Shown: in pieces, positions 1 through 10,169 of the stretch
Layout: every line of letters starts with the position of its first letter
Numbering within the stretch: position 1 is the first letter of the stretch
From: Pseudoneurospora amorphoporcata
Lineage: Eukaryota; Ascomycota; Sordariomycetes; Sordariales; Sordariaceae
Assembly (NCBI GenBank): GCA_033297205.1
Contig: MU859321.1
Span: 1 to 38,463 of the forward strand
Direction of reading: 5' to 3'
Length of the DNA: 38,463 nt
Made by a program: the position numbers and the translations under genes
The notes under the pieces: model-generated
What the model was told of the DNA's origin: nothing
Databases searched by the model: none
Seen by the model: the letters and a program-made list of their open reading frames with translations, nothing else

Positions 1-40
1 AAGGATTAGGGTTTTTCAGCCCACGGCCACGCTAGAGCCT

Positions 41-105
41 GCCCAGCCGTCGTCGCGGGCACGACTTATTATCTAGTATTGGTAGAACGTAGTCGAAAAA
101 TTCAT
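41..105 (+). repeat. Left copy of 65-bp inverted repeat
   Basis: This segment matches the reverse complement of 38338-38402 at about 60 of 65 positions. The differences are one CA/AC swap at 44-45 and three transitions (positions 57, 75 and 94 or adjacent). Homology stops sharply on the outer side: bases 1-40 have no counterpart at the right end. On the inner side both copies run into a TTCAT and then a simple repeat, (TTCA)n here and (ATC)n at the other end. A repeat unit followed by a variable microsatellite is what retroposon tails often look like, but identity is not established. Confidence 0.85.
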
Positions 106-128
106 TCATTCATTCATTCATTCATTCA
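101..128 (+). repeat. (TTCA)n microsatellite
   Basis: About seven TTCA units directly follow the left inverted-repeat copy and then degrade into CAATCAATC. The right-hand copy is followed in the same relative position by a different trinucleotide repeat. Confidence 0.9.
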
Positions 129-406
129 ATCAATCGTGATCAACTCGTTTACTTTTGTTATTGTCGCCCATTCCCTCACCATGTTCCTCACGTGGCACGG
201 GTTAACATGTGTTCTACTGCAGCTCAGTTTCGTACATTCAATGCGTTGGCAACACTTTTGGCTTTTTGCTGGCCTGGTTCTGCTTCACGGCTGCCTAGAG
301 ATAGGTTTTTTTTCTCCGAGTGCCAGATGTTTTTGTACCTAAACAACTAAACTCCTCGGCGACCAGACTTCAACCGCAGAAGCCAACAGGCCAAATCTAA
401 ACCAAC
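129..406. other. Intergenic, no gene seen
   Basis: I see no supported gene between the microsatellite and the archaemetzincin-like reading frame. A short plus-strand open frame of 87 codons overlaps the microsatellite but has no recognisable protein features. This stretch would hold the promoter and any 5' exon of the downstream gene. Confidence 0.5.
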
Positions 407-1856
407 GTGTCGGGCCCAGCTCGTCAATGTCGTCACGACGTCTTGCAAGTAGACGTCTCGAGGTATGCGAAAGAAGCGGGGTGCTCGCGTCCTTCGGAGG
501 AACAGAGGCAGGCAGCAGCAACAACAAAGCGATCCGGTCGCCCGTATAATCAAGCTGAAGACAAAGACGCGTCCACGATCTCACCGTACACCTTCCCAGC
601 CCAACTCACGCTGCCTGACGATCTGCTGGCTCTCGGCGACCATGAACCTCCGCAGAGCATGCTCTCTTGGATTCGCCTGAGGACTCCGGTTACCCAGGCC
701 CGAAAGACCATATACGTGGTGCGCACGCCGAGCGTCGACGAGCGAGTCTCATTCATGCAACCATGGACAGTCCCCACCACGACCACCAGCAGAAAGCTGA
801 AAACGGTCGAGCCTCCACGCATGGCCGACGTCTCGGCATATTTAGAAGCCTTCTACTATCCCCTCCCAGTGAAGACTCTCCCTCACGAGGTATCTTTCGT
901 GCTTTGGGAGACCGCCACCGAGCGAGCCAGGCCACAAAGGGGACGCAAGGAAAAGGCCCCTATGCCCCCTCTATGTTGGTCTTCAGATTGGCGATGGAGT
1001 CACACGCGTCCGTACGCGCCCCTGCCCAGATGCCGTCTTTGGTGGCCAACTCAACCTGAATGACCTACTGGACGGGGCCTTACACGTGCTTCCAGACGAC
1101 GCCTATGCCATTCTGCTGCTGGTCGATCATGACCTTTACGAAGATGACGAAGACGACTTTTGCTGCGGCCGGGCCTACGGTGGTAGCAGAATCTGCATTG
1201 TCTCATCGTCTCGCTACCATCCCGCCCTTGACACACTGGACTATTACGTTGCCGGTGGCATTGACCTGGCCCATATGTGGCCGGCCTCCCATTGCCAAGC
1301 CTTTGTGGAAGATGTCTGCTCCCTACACGACCCTCGTCCCCAGTCGAAGAAGAGGAAGCGGACAAAGAAGAAGCCCGAGTCAAAAGCTCCAGCCGACGAC
1401 GTCCCCCCAGGCCTGGACGTACCTTCAACCCCCATGGGCGCTGCGCTTCGGGCAGTTCAGCCTCTGTCAGACTCGGCAAAGGATCTCCATGGGCTCTGGT
1501 TCTCAAGGGTTGCTCGCACCGTCTCTCACGAGATCGGTCATTGTTTCTGCTTGGGACATTACTCCTATTATGCTTGTGTCATGCAGGGTACAACGAGTGT
1601 GGCAGAGGATGTTAGACAACCTCCTTACTTGTGTCCCGTCTGCCTGGCAAAAGTCACACATGCCTTGATGGCCGTCTCACCCGACACTGGTGATACTGAG
1701 CAGGCATACGCCGTGCAAAGATATCAGGCCTTGATGGAATTCTGTCAAAGTTGGCTGCACGTGAGTATGTTTGCTGGCTTTCGTGCATGGCTTGAGAAAA
1801 GGGTCCAGGTTCTCTCCGCAGGGCACACTGCCTCTTCGCCTATCTGCCTTGACTGA
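407..1856 (+). pseudogene. Archaemetzincin-like metallopeptidase (M54), frameshifted
   Basis: The reading frame resembles fungal archaemetzincins (family M54, zinc peptidases). The N-terminal part (407 to about 965) lies in one frame and carries a family-like Cys-His start region, a PPQSMLSW segment and an AFYYPLPVKTLP segment. The C-terminal part lies in another frame, open from about 903 and coding from about 960 to 1856. It has the zinc motif HEIGHCFCLGH at about 1530-1562, then a CVM turn and a CPVC pair. His1, Glu2, His5 and His11 of the HExxHxxGxxH motif are kept. The Gly at position 8 is Cys, and the Cys that normally follows the third His is Tyr. The frames join if the C5 run at 965-969 carries one extra base; no good intron fits. 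The natural first codon is GTG (407) where ATG is expected, with a stop just upstream at 398. It could be a decayed gene, or a real gene with sequencing errors and a missed first exon. It converges on the next gene. Confidence 0.7.
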
Positions 1857-2049
1857 CGAACGACCACTTGTTGGCGCTCGTGAGACATAGTTGACAAAAC
1901 TCATGATGGGCCATGTTTCGGATATCGGAAGAGTCACCATTCACCCCGATTTTGATGTGCAAGTCTGAACTCCCCTATTTCTGTTGCATTTCTCTCGTTT
2001 TCCTCTGTTATCACTCCCTCTGCCCCTTGATACACGATTAAAAAAAACC

Positions 2050-4324
2050 CTACCACCGATGGTCAGGGTGCATTTCTGTGGAGCTGACAAGCGGCTCCTT
2101 CTTGTACGGCATTGGGCCTGGCAGCTCGCCCCCTTCATCTCTGACAGGAGCTCTTGATGGTACTGGCGAGTACCGCTTGCGCCGGATCAAGTGCCTGGAC
2201 CGCGTATTGCTGTTAGTGTTTGCGTCACAGGTAGGTGGCTTTCCATGGCACAGGCGGAATGAGAATGCAAAAGGAGGTGAACTTACACTAAACCGGCAAT
2301 AACACCAATCAACACCGGTATTCCCAATCCCAACGAGACACCAAGAATGACCTTATTGCTGATACCGTTTGTGTCCTTGTCGAGAAAATCCTTGACGTCT
2401 TGAATGGCTTCGCTGGCTTTGGGCAAGAAGCCGTCGTCTGTAGCAGATGGGTCATATGAGGTCGGAGGCCCGCTGACAGACAAAACCATTTTATGGACGT
2501 TAGGACCAAACTCGGGGATCGAGGACACCGAGTCCATCTGGGTTGCTGGGAATGTCGGTATCACGCCATCCGGTACGACTGTCACAAGCGTCATGACCGA
2601 TTTCATCATCGTGCTTTCCTGCAGCGAGACCGGACAGTTGACCAGTCCTGGAGACTTACAAATTTGCCCAAAGAACGTGGCCGTGGACGAGATGGTGGTA
2701 GTGACTAGTTCTTCTTCCCGACGGCCCAGGAAACGGTCGAGTAATGGTGGTGAAGTCATGCGAGGAAGCCAGTTGCGCCTGGGAGATCCACGTTCCTCCA
2801 GGCCCGCTGTGGTGGTGGCCGTGACTGTCGCCGGGGGCGTGGTCAGGGTAGCGCAGAAGCCGCCTATCTTGGTATGAAAAACGGGGATAGAAGAGTTAGG
2901 ACTGGGACCCCAAGTGTTGCCCAGCCCTTCGATGGTGGCACCCGCGGCGACCGCAAGGGCAAAGGTGTAGAACGCTTCAACCTTGAGCTTGCATTCTTCC
3001 TCTTCTTCATCCTCGTCTTTTCGGATTGCAAGGTCGCCTAAGGATGACGAACTGTCAGGATGCACAGCACCGGCGGATTCCGCTTCACTTCGAGCAGCCT
3101 TATCAGGGCCCGAGTTCTCGTCGCCTGTGGATATCTTGGGCCCTGTCACAGATATCGAGAACTCGGCCACATGAGCAACAACCTCAGCAACCACTCCGGC
3201 ACCGAATAGCGGCTTGTCGTCCTTCGTTTTCACCTTCGGGAGTTGCTTCGTCACCTGCTTGAACTCCAGTCCGGCCTTCAGCGCGACTCTCAACACCGCC
3301 TTGATAGTGGCTGTTGGAGAAGACAAGGTGACCGGTAGGAACTCAAACTCTCCTCCGTTAAAGTTGAAGTCCGAAATGTTGCGGCTGAACATGACAAGCT
3401 CAGCACCCACGCCCTTGTCAAACTTCATATGAAAACCGCTGCTGATGTCAACCTCGGCGTCAAGCTCGATGATCAGATCAATGACAACCGCAAGGCCCGC
3501 TGTGATATCATCTCCCTCGGAGAAGCCAAAACTCGGATCCTTGGAAGAGAAGAGGTTCAGCTCATATGTCGACGCTGCTGATATCTTTGTGTTGAGCTTC
3601 AGATACAGCTCGAAGTCGTCTTCGAACACGAACCCGATTTTGACCTCTGGTAAAGGAGCGAGATCGACATCAAAGTCCAGGTCCAGGGTCGGCCAATCTA
3701 TGTCGGTAAAGTCGGTATCTCCCTCGTATATCAGCTCTTTGAATTCGTTCACGATGGCTTCTCCGCTTCCTTTGATAGCGTCCGTGAGCTGGTCGGCTGC
3801 TGTTTTGGTCACGTTTTCGATTTCTCTCCCGATCTCGAGAGTGTGGTTTCGGAAGACGTCAGTAAAGTTGCCGTTGACGGTGAACGAGCCAGTGGCAGCC
3901 CCCCTGATGTAGCACTCCTCGCAGACAACCTCAATGTTGAGGCTGGAGCTCAGGCTCTGGTTTTTTCCGGACTTGTCTTCCCTTTCGCTGCAGGAGACAA
4001 AACTTGTTAGCATGGACGGACCATGGAATGGAGAAGAGAGAGAAGATTCTCTGCAAATACGTACAACTGGAGTTTCATAAGTGTGGCTCCCCTCCAGCTT
4101 CTGTTGAAGTTTATTCTCCCGGTCGTCAGGTTCTTGTCTCGTCCCTCCAGCCTCACAGCATTCAGACTTCTTGCAAGATGCTCTAATGTGTCTTGGGACG
4201 TCATTCCCGGCTCATTTCGAATCTGGTAAGCGGGGACAAGACCACCAGCTACTGGACTGGCGGAAGCGGTACCCAAGCCCACAAGTGCCCAGGCAAGGGC
4301 CATTGCAAAGCCTCCAAGCACCAT
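2050..4324 (-). CDS. Type I membrane glycoprotein, secreted N-terminus
   Basis: Three exons: 4324-4065, 3987-2287 and 2194-2050 (complement), giving 701 aa. Intron 1 has donor GTACGT, branch TGCTAAC and acceptor CTGCAG; intron 2 has donor GTAAGT, branch CACTAAC and acceptor TCCAG. Exon 1 encodes a signal peptide (MVLGGFAMALAWALVGLG, then TASAS). The long ectodomain has a CEEC motif, many N-glycosylation sequons and an acidic DEDEEEEE stretch. A C-terminal hydrophobic segment (VILGVSLGLGIPVLIGVIAGLV) is followed, only after splicing, by the basic stop-transfer HLIRRKR and a cytosolic tail of about 40 residues. An in-frame TAA at 2283 belongs to intron 2, so an unspliced reading loses the tail. 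An AT-rich TATA-like stretch lies at about 4438-4451. The family is a fungal surface protein I cannot name; function unknown. Confidence 0.8.
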
Positions 4325-4437
4325 GGTAATGAAAAAGAGTAGTATGCTACTCGTTTGATGAATGACAAGAGAGAGGAAAAATGGATGGGTCCAAGGAGCG
4401 AACAGGTTGGTCTGCAGTAGCCTGGGAACGGGCTTCA

Positions 4438-4451
4438 TATATGCATATATC
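4438..4451 (-). promoter_or_regulatory. TATA-like element of the membrane glycoprotein gene
   Basis: An alternating AT stretch (CATATATGCATATA) lies about 115 bp upstream of the ATG at 4324 on the minus strand. Position and composition fit a core promoter; nothing else supports it. Confidence 0.35.
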
Positions 4452-6714
4452 CGGTCATGGAGGGTTATCATGTCAGCCCTAGCAGTCAGGCTCTCGACCT
4501 TGTTGTTGCTAGGTATGGGGCCAAGACAAAACTTTCATCTTGTCACTGGAGCCGAAACGGTAATCCAGGAAGCTGGCTAGGTGGTGTAGATGCAAGATGG
4601 GTAGCAATGCCCTCAGCCCTGTCAGACGCTACGGCAAGATACATGAGTTCCATGCAGTTGGTACTGAGATTCGGAAAGAAACAATAGCTGGAATGCAGCC
4701 TGCCTTTGCAGCCTTGATCTGTCAAATTTCCAACCCATCTCGAATAATGCCCGCGAGCAAACTCGATGCGAAGTTGTATGTTTGCCTTGAGCAGCGCTAG
4801 CTGGACGTGTCCTACGTAAAATCCGTCTTCCTGAATTTTCACTTATACATACCTGTGGAAGGCGCGTCTTGACAGCTCTAGGCACTTTGCTTCCAGAGAA
4901 ATGGCCAGCTTTGACAGATCTGTCTCACGACATTGCAAGCTGTATCATACCCCTGCAAGTTCTGAATGTCTGTTGGTGACAGAATCCCCGCCCTACATGC
5001 TTGCCCGTGGCGTAAAAGCCGCTGCAAACCCGACAATGTCACGCGGAGTCTGACAAAACGAAACGCTTTCTCTGGCCCCCGCATGCTGAGTGCAGAGATA
5101 CAGTGCAAAAGTGTCTTTCAAGCTACTACTCCAGTCGAGAGAAAGAACCACGCACTGGCAATTTCTCATTCGCCCTCGCCTCGCTGGGTATAAATAGGAT
5201 GCATATCGCACAGTACTTCCGTGGCCGTGTCAAGATTGACGAAAGCTGTTCAGCCACGGATCTTGTTGGGGGTGCTTGTCAACATTTTCGAGAAATGACC
5301 ATGGGTCTCATGCGGCGGGGAGGCGACCTAATCAACTACTACATACACGGCGGACTTTTGCGGACTGATAGAAGACACGATCCAGGGCTTGACCTGGACA
5401 ATTGTTTGGCAGCATGAAGTTCGTAGGAACCGACAGCAATCCGACGGGAACCTTGGTATAGCTGGCGGCCGCTCGTCAGCCTTGGCATCAGACCCATCGA
5501 GCTCAGCTTGCAACCTCGATCAGATAGGTAACGGTGCATGACTCCCAGCCACATCCAAATCACTCTAAAACCGGGCTTTGAGTGAGATGCTCAATGGTTT
5601 TCAGGCAGAAGCTAGGAAGGCGGAAGTTGCACTGGTGCGTGGTGTACCCATGGGCCCGGTATCGAGAGATGTAGAGAGGTCGAGGTATTCTCCCTTTCTG
5701 GATCAAAATCCGGCATGCTGTATTTTGACATGGAGCCGTGGTGATATTGTCGACCTTGACCGATGAGGTCCGTCGTGTTCGCAGTGGTACAGACAATCAA
5801 AGACGGCCACAATGACTGACCTAAGATCGTGGTTAGGCAGAGCGCAAGTTGAATCTCTGCAGGCGGTGTGAACAAACGGCGACGACCATACGGGATTCTG
5901 AGGAATTTTGACCGAGTACCTAGGTACCTCTAGGTAGGGAAGCGACAGCATTCATATACCACCTACAGGTAAGAACCATACCCACCCAATCTCCCTCATG
6001 CACTTCGGGTACCCTTCCCTCCCATTCCTCTTGCCTCCCGTTCATGTGTTTTTTTTTTACCAGACCTCCTGCTCAATCCCGTGTGTGACTTCCTGCCGTT
6101 TTGTTCTCTTTCTTCCCGAACAGTGACAGCTACTCACCAAACTTTGCTAGCAGACGACCGAATCCGCTGATGATATTCTTCACAGGGGTTCCATGTATGT
6201 CCCTCCGTGAAGTGCTACCTAGTACCTACTTCTTGAGATTGACGACGTTGTGAGCTCTCTGGCGCAAAGCTGCGAGGAAGCCTCGCAAAAGCTACCTCAT
6301 CTTTGAGTGATGGTCGGACTTCCTTCCACCTGATCTAGTGGTTTTAAAAGAAAGTGTCTAACAAGCATTTTTCGCAGCTTCCCCAGCCCATAACCACCCC
6401 CTTCGATTCCCCGAGCATTTGAGGCTACGAGTCATCTCAGACGACGGCAAAGGTCAACGCCGTAGGCGCAAGATAACAGCAGCTCGTGCACTTTGGTTGC
6501 GAACAACAGATACCCTTTCATTGGCAACTGATCGATCTGGTGTAACACAGAAAATCACCACGCCCTCTAGCGTCGCGAAAGAGTAGCATCTGCCCAAGGC
6601 AACAACAGGACCACGCTCCAGTAACCGGGTAGCTAATGTTGCATCTTCAGCCATTGATGTCTTTTCGGGGAGCAGTCTTGATCTTCCCTGGCTCGACAGA
6701 CGCCATGCCTTGGG

Positions 6715-6763
<49 letters not shown>

Positions 6764-8526
6764 GCTTTATCCAGAACCCACCTCCACGCTTCTCTCGCGA
6801 ACCAGTTGCCGGATCCCATAACTGGGTTATTGGGCAGTTGGGGTACCGTCCACCCAGTGACAGCAGCATTGCATGACAATGCTGCACTGTACACCTCCCA
6901 CAAGAAAATTCCCTCGGACACTGTCGGCTTTCTGGGGCTCTTTCGTCCTGCATTGCTACCTCTAGGTCTCATAGGATTCCCTGTGCAGTACGGGCTCTTC
7001 GAGTGGTCGGTGACGTTGGACATATTCAGGACAAAAGATCAGGGCGGTAATTCCGTTTGCCCGAGTGTGAAAGCTCTCCATTCGAGCTCGGAGAGGTTGG
7101 TGTGAAGAGACACACTGCCGTCACAATACCACCTTGGACACACCCAATCCAGACAAGATTCCGCCAGTAGGGGAGAGGGTTACTGCAAATGGCTTCGCAC
7201 TCCGATAAATTAGGTTCTAGGCTTTCCGCTAGTGGCATGCCGAGGTAGGTTAACCGTTCGATATCTCGTTCCCCAAGGATTCCTTGTCTTATTGAGCCGC
7301 CAATAAAGCATATGATTCGAAAGAAAAACATCTTGATGTCTCGATAGAACCCTCCTCCACGTAGGAAGGTGTAGTGGTATACACATGCACCAGCAGATGG
7401 CAAGACTCGCTTCCGCAAACAACTCTTACGGTCATAACGCCGGTTACATAGGGTCGACGTAAAGATAGACCCTTCCCTGCCTCAATGGTTCACCGGGACC
7501 TATCCAAGCGTGACAAATCCTGCGCGCCTTCTCGAGACTTCATCAAAGATGTATTGCCAACAATCAAGGACTCATCCGCCTCTCTTCGCGCCATTCCGCA
7601 GTCGCCAAGCTATACAAAGACATCTCGAGCCCAAGCTACCTCCAGTTGGAAGATGTATGGTAAAAGCGCACCGTGCGTCGCTTACAGCAGAGGTTGTGGC
7701 ACTGGAGATATAGTCGGGTATGGACGCATGTTCCGGAAAGGCGGGAGGACACGTCTGGTACTCACCTTCCCATCATTCTTCTAGGGTGGTGGTGAGCCTC
7801 TGCTGCAACCCACAAGGATCAGGATGATCGGCAGCTGTGAAGAATAAGGGAGCTCCTCGGTATCCAACAGAATTTCTGACTTTCCGTTCACAAGCAGTGA
7901 CGGTCGCACCCATCACGCCATAAAAAGGAACATTGAAGGGTGCTGGTGTGGTACCCGTATACACGAGTCATCTACCACTGACCTATCGGGGATATCCGCT
8001 TAACATCTCGTTGATGTTCAACGAACTTCTGGGTCCAATGATGTTGCTGACAGTCCGGGGACAGGAATACTGGGCGTACTCACTACTACCGGATCAGTCT
8101 TCCTTACTTGCCGGTCTGCCACCATCAGAAATTCAGGCTTCAGATATCCGGTTTTTTTAATGTGCCATCTGCTTCTTTCGCAAAAGGCTGCAATGTCTTG
8201 GCAAGGTGAAACTGGATCTTTGTCGGTTGCCTGTGTGTCTCTGTCACCATGAGCCCAACCGTCACAAAACTGACATAAAGTGCCTTCCTCTGGCACCAAC
8301 TTACTTACACCAGAGATATTCTTTTTCCAAACTCCAACGTGCCTTTGGCCGGCTGTCAAAAAAACAAGACAGGCATCTTTGAATCCTATCACTCTGGTCC
8401 AGAACAGGAGCCGAAGGCAGGGATTTAGATGAGCAGGTGCCATCTTCGTCGACATTTCTACCCATGACCAGGATACAAGCTCTCTCAAACAGAAGCCCGC
8501 ATACTCTTTGCCTGTTGTCAAGACCC
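4452..8526. other. Gene-poor region
   Basis: Four kilobases without a gene I can defend. It contains a TATAAATA-like element on the plus strand at about 5186-5193 with only a 40-codon reading frame after it. It also contains a 47-nt T run at 6716-6762 and short open frames on both strands. The frame ending at 7773 (minus, from about 7964) and the minus frame 8018-8548 have protein-like composition in parts. They could not be joined into a convincing gene and match no family I recognise. Base composition is not strongly AT-rich, so heavy RIP is not evident. Confidence 0.5.
6716..6762. repeat. T47 homopolymer (A47 on minus strand)
   Basis: An uninterrupted run of 47 T bases. It creates artificial poly-Phe and poly-Lys reading frames on either strand. 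On the minus strand it could be the poly(A) tail of a retroposed sequence whose body would lie at higher coordinates. I could not find a matching target-site duplication by eye. Homopolymer length is unreliable in most assemblies. Confidence 0.9.
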
Positions 8527-8794
8527 ATGCCGGTGAGTAAGAATGCACGGGGGTATTCCACAGAATAGAAAAAGTATGAGAAACGGACCAACTGACTATG
8601 TGTCTTTCCAGTATCAGATTGGCGATGTTGTCTGCATCCGAGGCGCAAGTCTCCGGTACAAAGTCATTGCAGTTACTGGCTCAATGATTACGATCATCAT
8701 GGTGAATCCTCAACCAGACGGCCAGTACTTGCCATTCAACTCCACGTCCCTTCAGAGTGTCGACGAGTCAAGGATCGAAAAGGTTGAGACCTAA
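8527..8794 (+). CDS. Small hypothetical protein with 6-nt first exon
   Basis: Proposed exon 1 is ATG-CCG at 8527-8532 followed directly by a GTGAGT donor; the intron runs 8533-8611 and ends in TCTTTCCAG, with CAACTGACTA as branch candidate. Exon 2 (8612-8794) continues in frame, giving 62 aa that start MPYQIGDVVCIRGASLRYKV. The alternating hydrophobic pattern, IGDVVCIRG then VIAVTGSMITIIMV, suggests a small beta-barrel of the SH3/KOW kind, but this is inference. The upstream frame is also open back to 8383 with an in-frame ATG at 8464, so a longer exon 1 is possible. I do not recognise a named family. Confidence 0.45.
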
Positions 8795-9339
8795 CTAGGC
8801 CATGCTCATGGCTGATGGTGACTTGGGAGGAACGGGGTCGTGCGTACATAATGGATAGTTTCTGTGTGCTGGAAGTTAGTTTAACCACTGAATAAGGTCC
8901 AACGAGAAAAAGTACTTACCCTAATAGAAGTACTATATACCATCCGACTTCCATCGGTTGATTACCGGTCGCCGGGCCAACCGTACTTTGCCGTGATTTG
9001 AAAGTGAATGGGACGGAGACGGGAAGCCCATTCACTTTCCCCCCATTGTAAGGCTGGCAGGCAACAATACCTTCCGCACTGCCACGAAGTTTACCACCCC
9101 GCCCCTCCTGTTGCCATCCTCATCTTTTGGAATCACCCTTCCACGGGTTGCCATCGCATTCTTTCAGCCTCAATAAACTTGCACAAAACGGCCTCCCGCC
9201 GACATAGTCCCTCTCCATTCTTCCACTCGCCACTGACGGTGCTACACCGAATTCGAGTCAGTCTTTTCGGCATCTTCTGTGTCGTACGCCTACGACTGGG
9301 ACGCCACTCGCAGCAACGCTTGACAACAATTTCGGCATC
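8795..9339. other. Intergenic and 5' leader, pyrimidine-rich
   Basis: No gene seen. The last 250 bases before the ATG at 9340 are rich in C and T and read open in a plus frame without protein-like features. This is typical of a fungal promoter and 5' UTR. Confidence 0.5.
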
Positions 9340-9914
9340 ATGGAGCAGCCTCAGGTCAAGATGGTCGGTGGCCGCGAGTATGCTGCCACGGGCGCCAAGT
9401 TTGGACCCTCTTACCTTCCCGTCGACGTTATGGCCCACATGAACAACCCGGCGCATCAGGGTCTCGCCATGTCCGCCGTCGTCCACGTACTGAATCCCTC
9501 CCCGCGCGACTGTGAAAGCATGAAGATAACTGACATGGCGCTCAGCAGGACAACCAGACTTTGAACTCAAAGGCACCCGCCAGAGAACCCCTCCCCGGAG
9601 TTGACACTGGCAAACACTTGACCCTGCCTAGCCCCCAGCGTGGCCCCGTCGCGTCAACCTTCCGCCCGATGCGCAAGATCTCCAAGCACAACGGTAAGCT
9701 ACCTGTTCATACGCTTTGGATGCCGCGTACGTACCGCGCGGCGCGCGAGGAAACCCCCCTTATTACCATCCCCCCTCCTCGTTTATCGAAAGCATACGCG
9801 ACCTCGGATATCCTGAAGTTCTCCAGTCCCAAGTCCGCCGGAAACCTGAGCGCAAGCTACTACAACTCGCCGTCGTGGAAAGAGGGACCCGCAAAGGTTA
9901 CCGACAAGCAATGA
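9340..9914 (+). CDS. Conserved-looking hypothetical protein, three exons
   Basis: Exon 1 9340-9486, exon 2 9549-9693 and exon 3 9793-9914 give about 137 aa. Intron 1 (62 nt) starts GTACTG and ends CAGCAG after an AACTGAC branch site. Intron 2 starts GTAAGC after CACAACG; its acceptor (TCGAAAG at 9792) was chosen because it restores the frame, and is the weakest part. The start has a good context (CATCATGGAGC). The product begins MEQPQVKMVGGREYAATGAK, has no signal peptide or membrane segment, and ends in a Ser/Tyr/Lys-rich stretch closing with AKVTDKQ. Codon use is GC3-rich in all exons. If intron 2 is retained the frame stays open, adding 33 residues. I do not recognise the family. Confidence 0.6.
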
Positions 9915-10169
9915 AGGCGTGGCTCCAGTTCTCCAGAGATACCGCATGCGGAAGGCCAGAAGACAAACAAAAAAAATGACACAAAAAGAAGCCTAAAATA
10001 GTAATAGGCAGAGTCTATCCTTTTTCTCGACTATAACTCTCTTTGCTCTCTCCTTCATCCCCTACTCATTCCGTTCTTTTCTGCAGTGTTTCGTTGGATA
10101 TTATCGGCCAACGCAGTGATAGTTGCTGCGTCTTTGTCGCTGATCAGGACAGAAGCTAACTATCTGACC
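9915..10169. other. Intergenic with CT-rich leader
   Basis: Short spacer. It contains an A-rich stretch at about 9967-9990 (possible 3' end of the upstream transcript) and a pyrimidine-rich tract ending in CTGCAG at 10086. That tract could be a 5' leader or a leader-intron acceptor of the next gene. Confidence 0.4.

Noticed and set aside
1..16. A TTAGGG at the very start, suggesting a telomere
   Set aside because: Only a single unit is present and no array follows.
5103..5417. Plus-strand frame after a TATAAATA-like element
   Set aside because: The ATG-started part is only about 40 codons with no features or splice structure.
6454..7105. Long open frames on both strands with poly-Lys or poly-Phe
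   Set aside because: They exist only because of the T47 run and have no other protein-like features.
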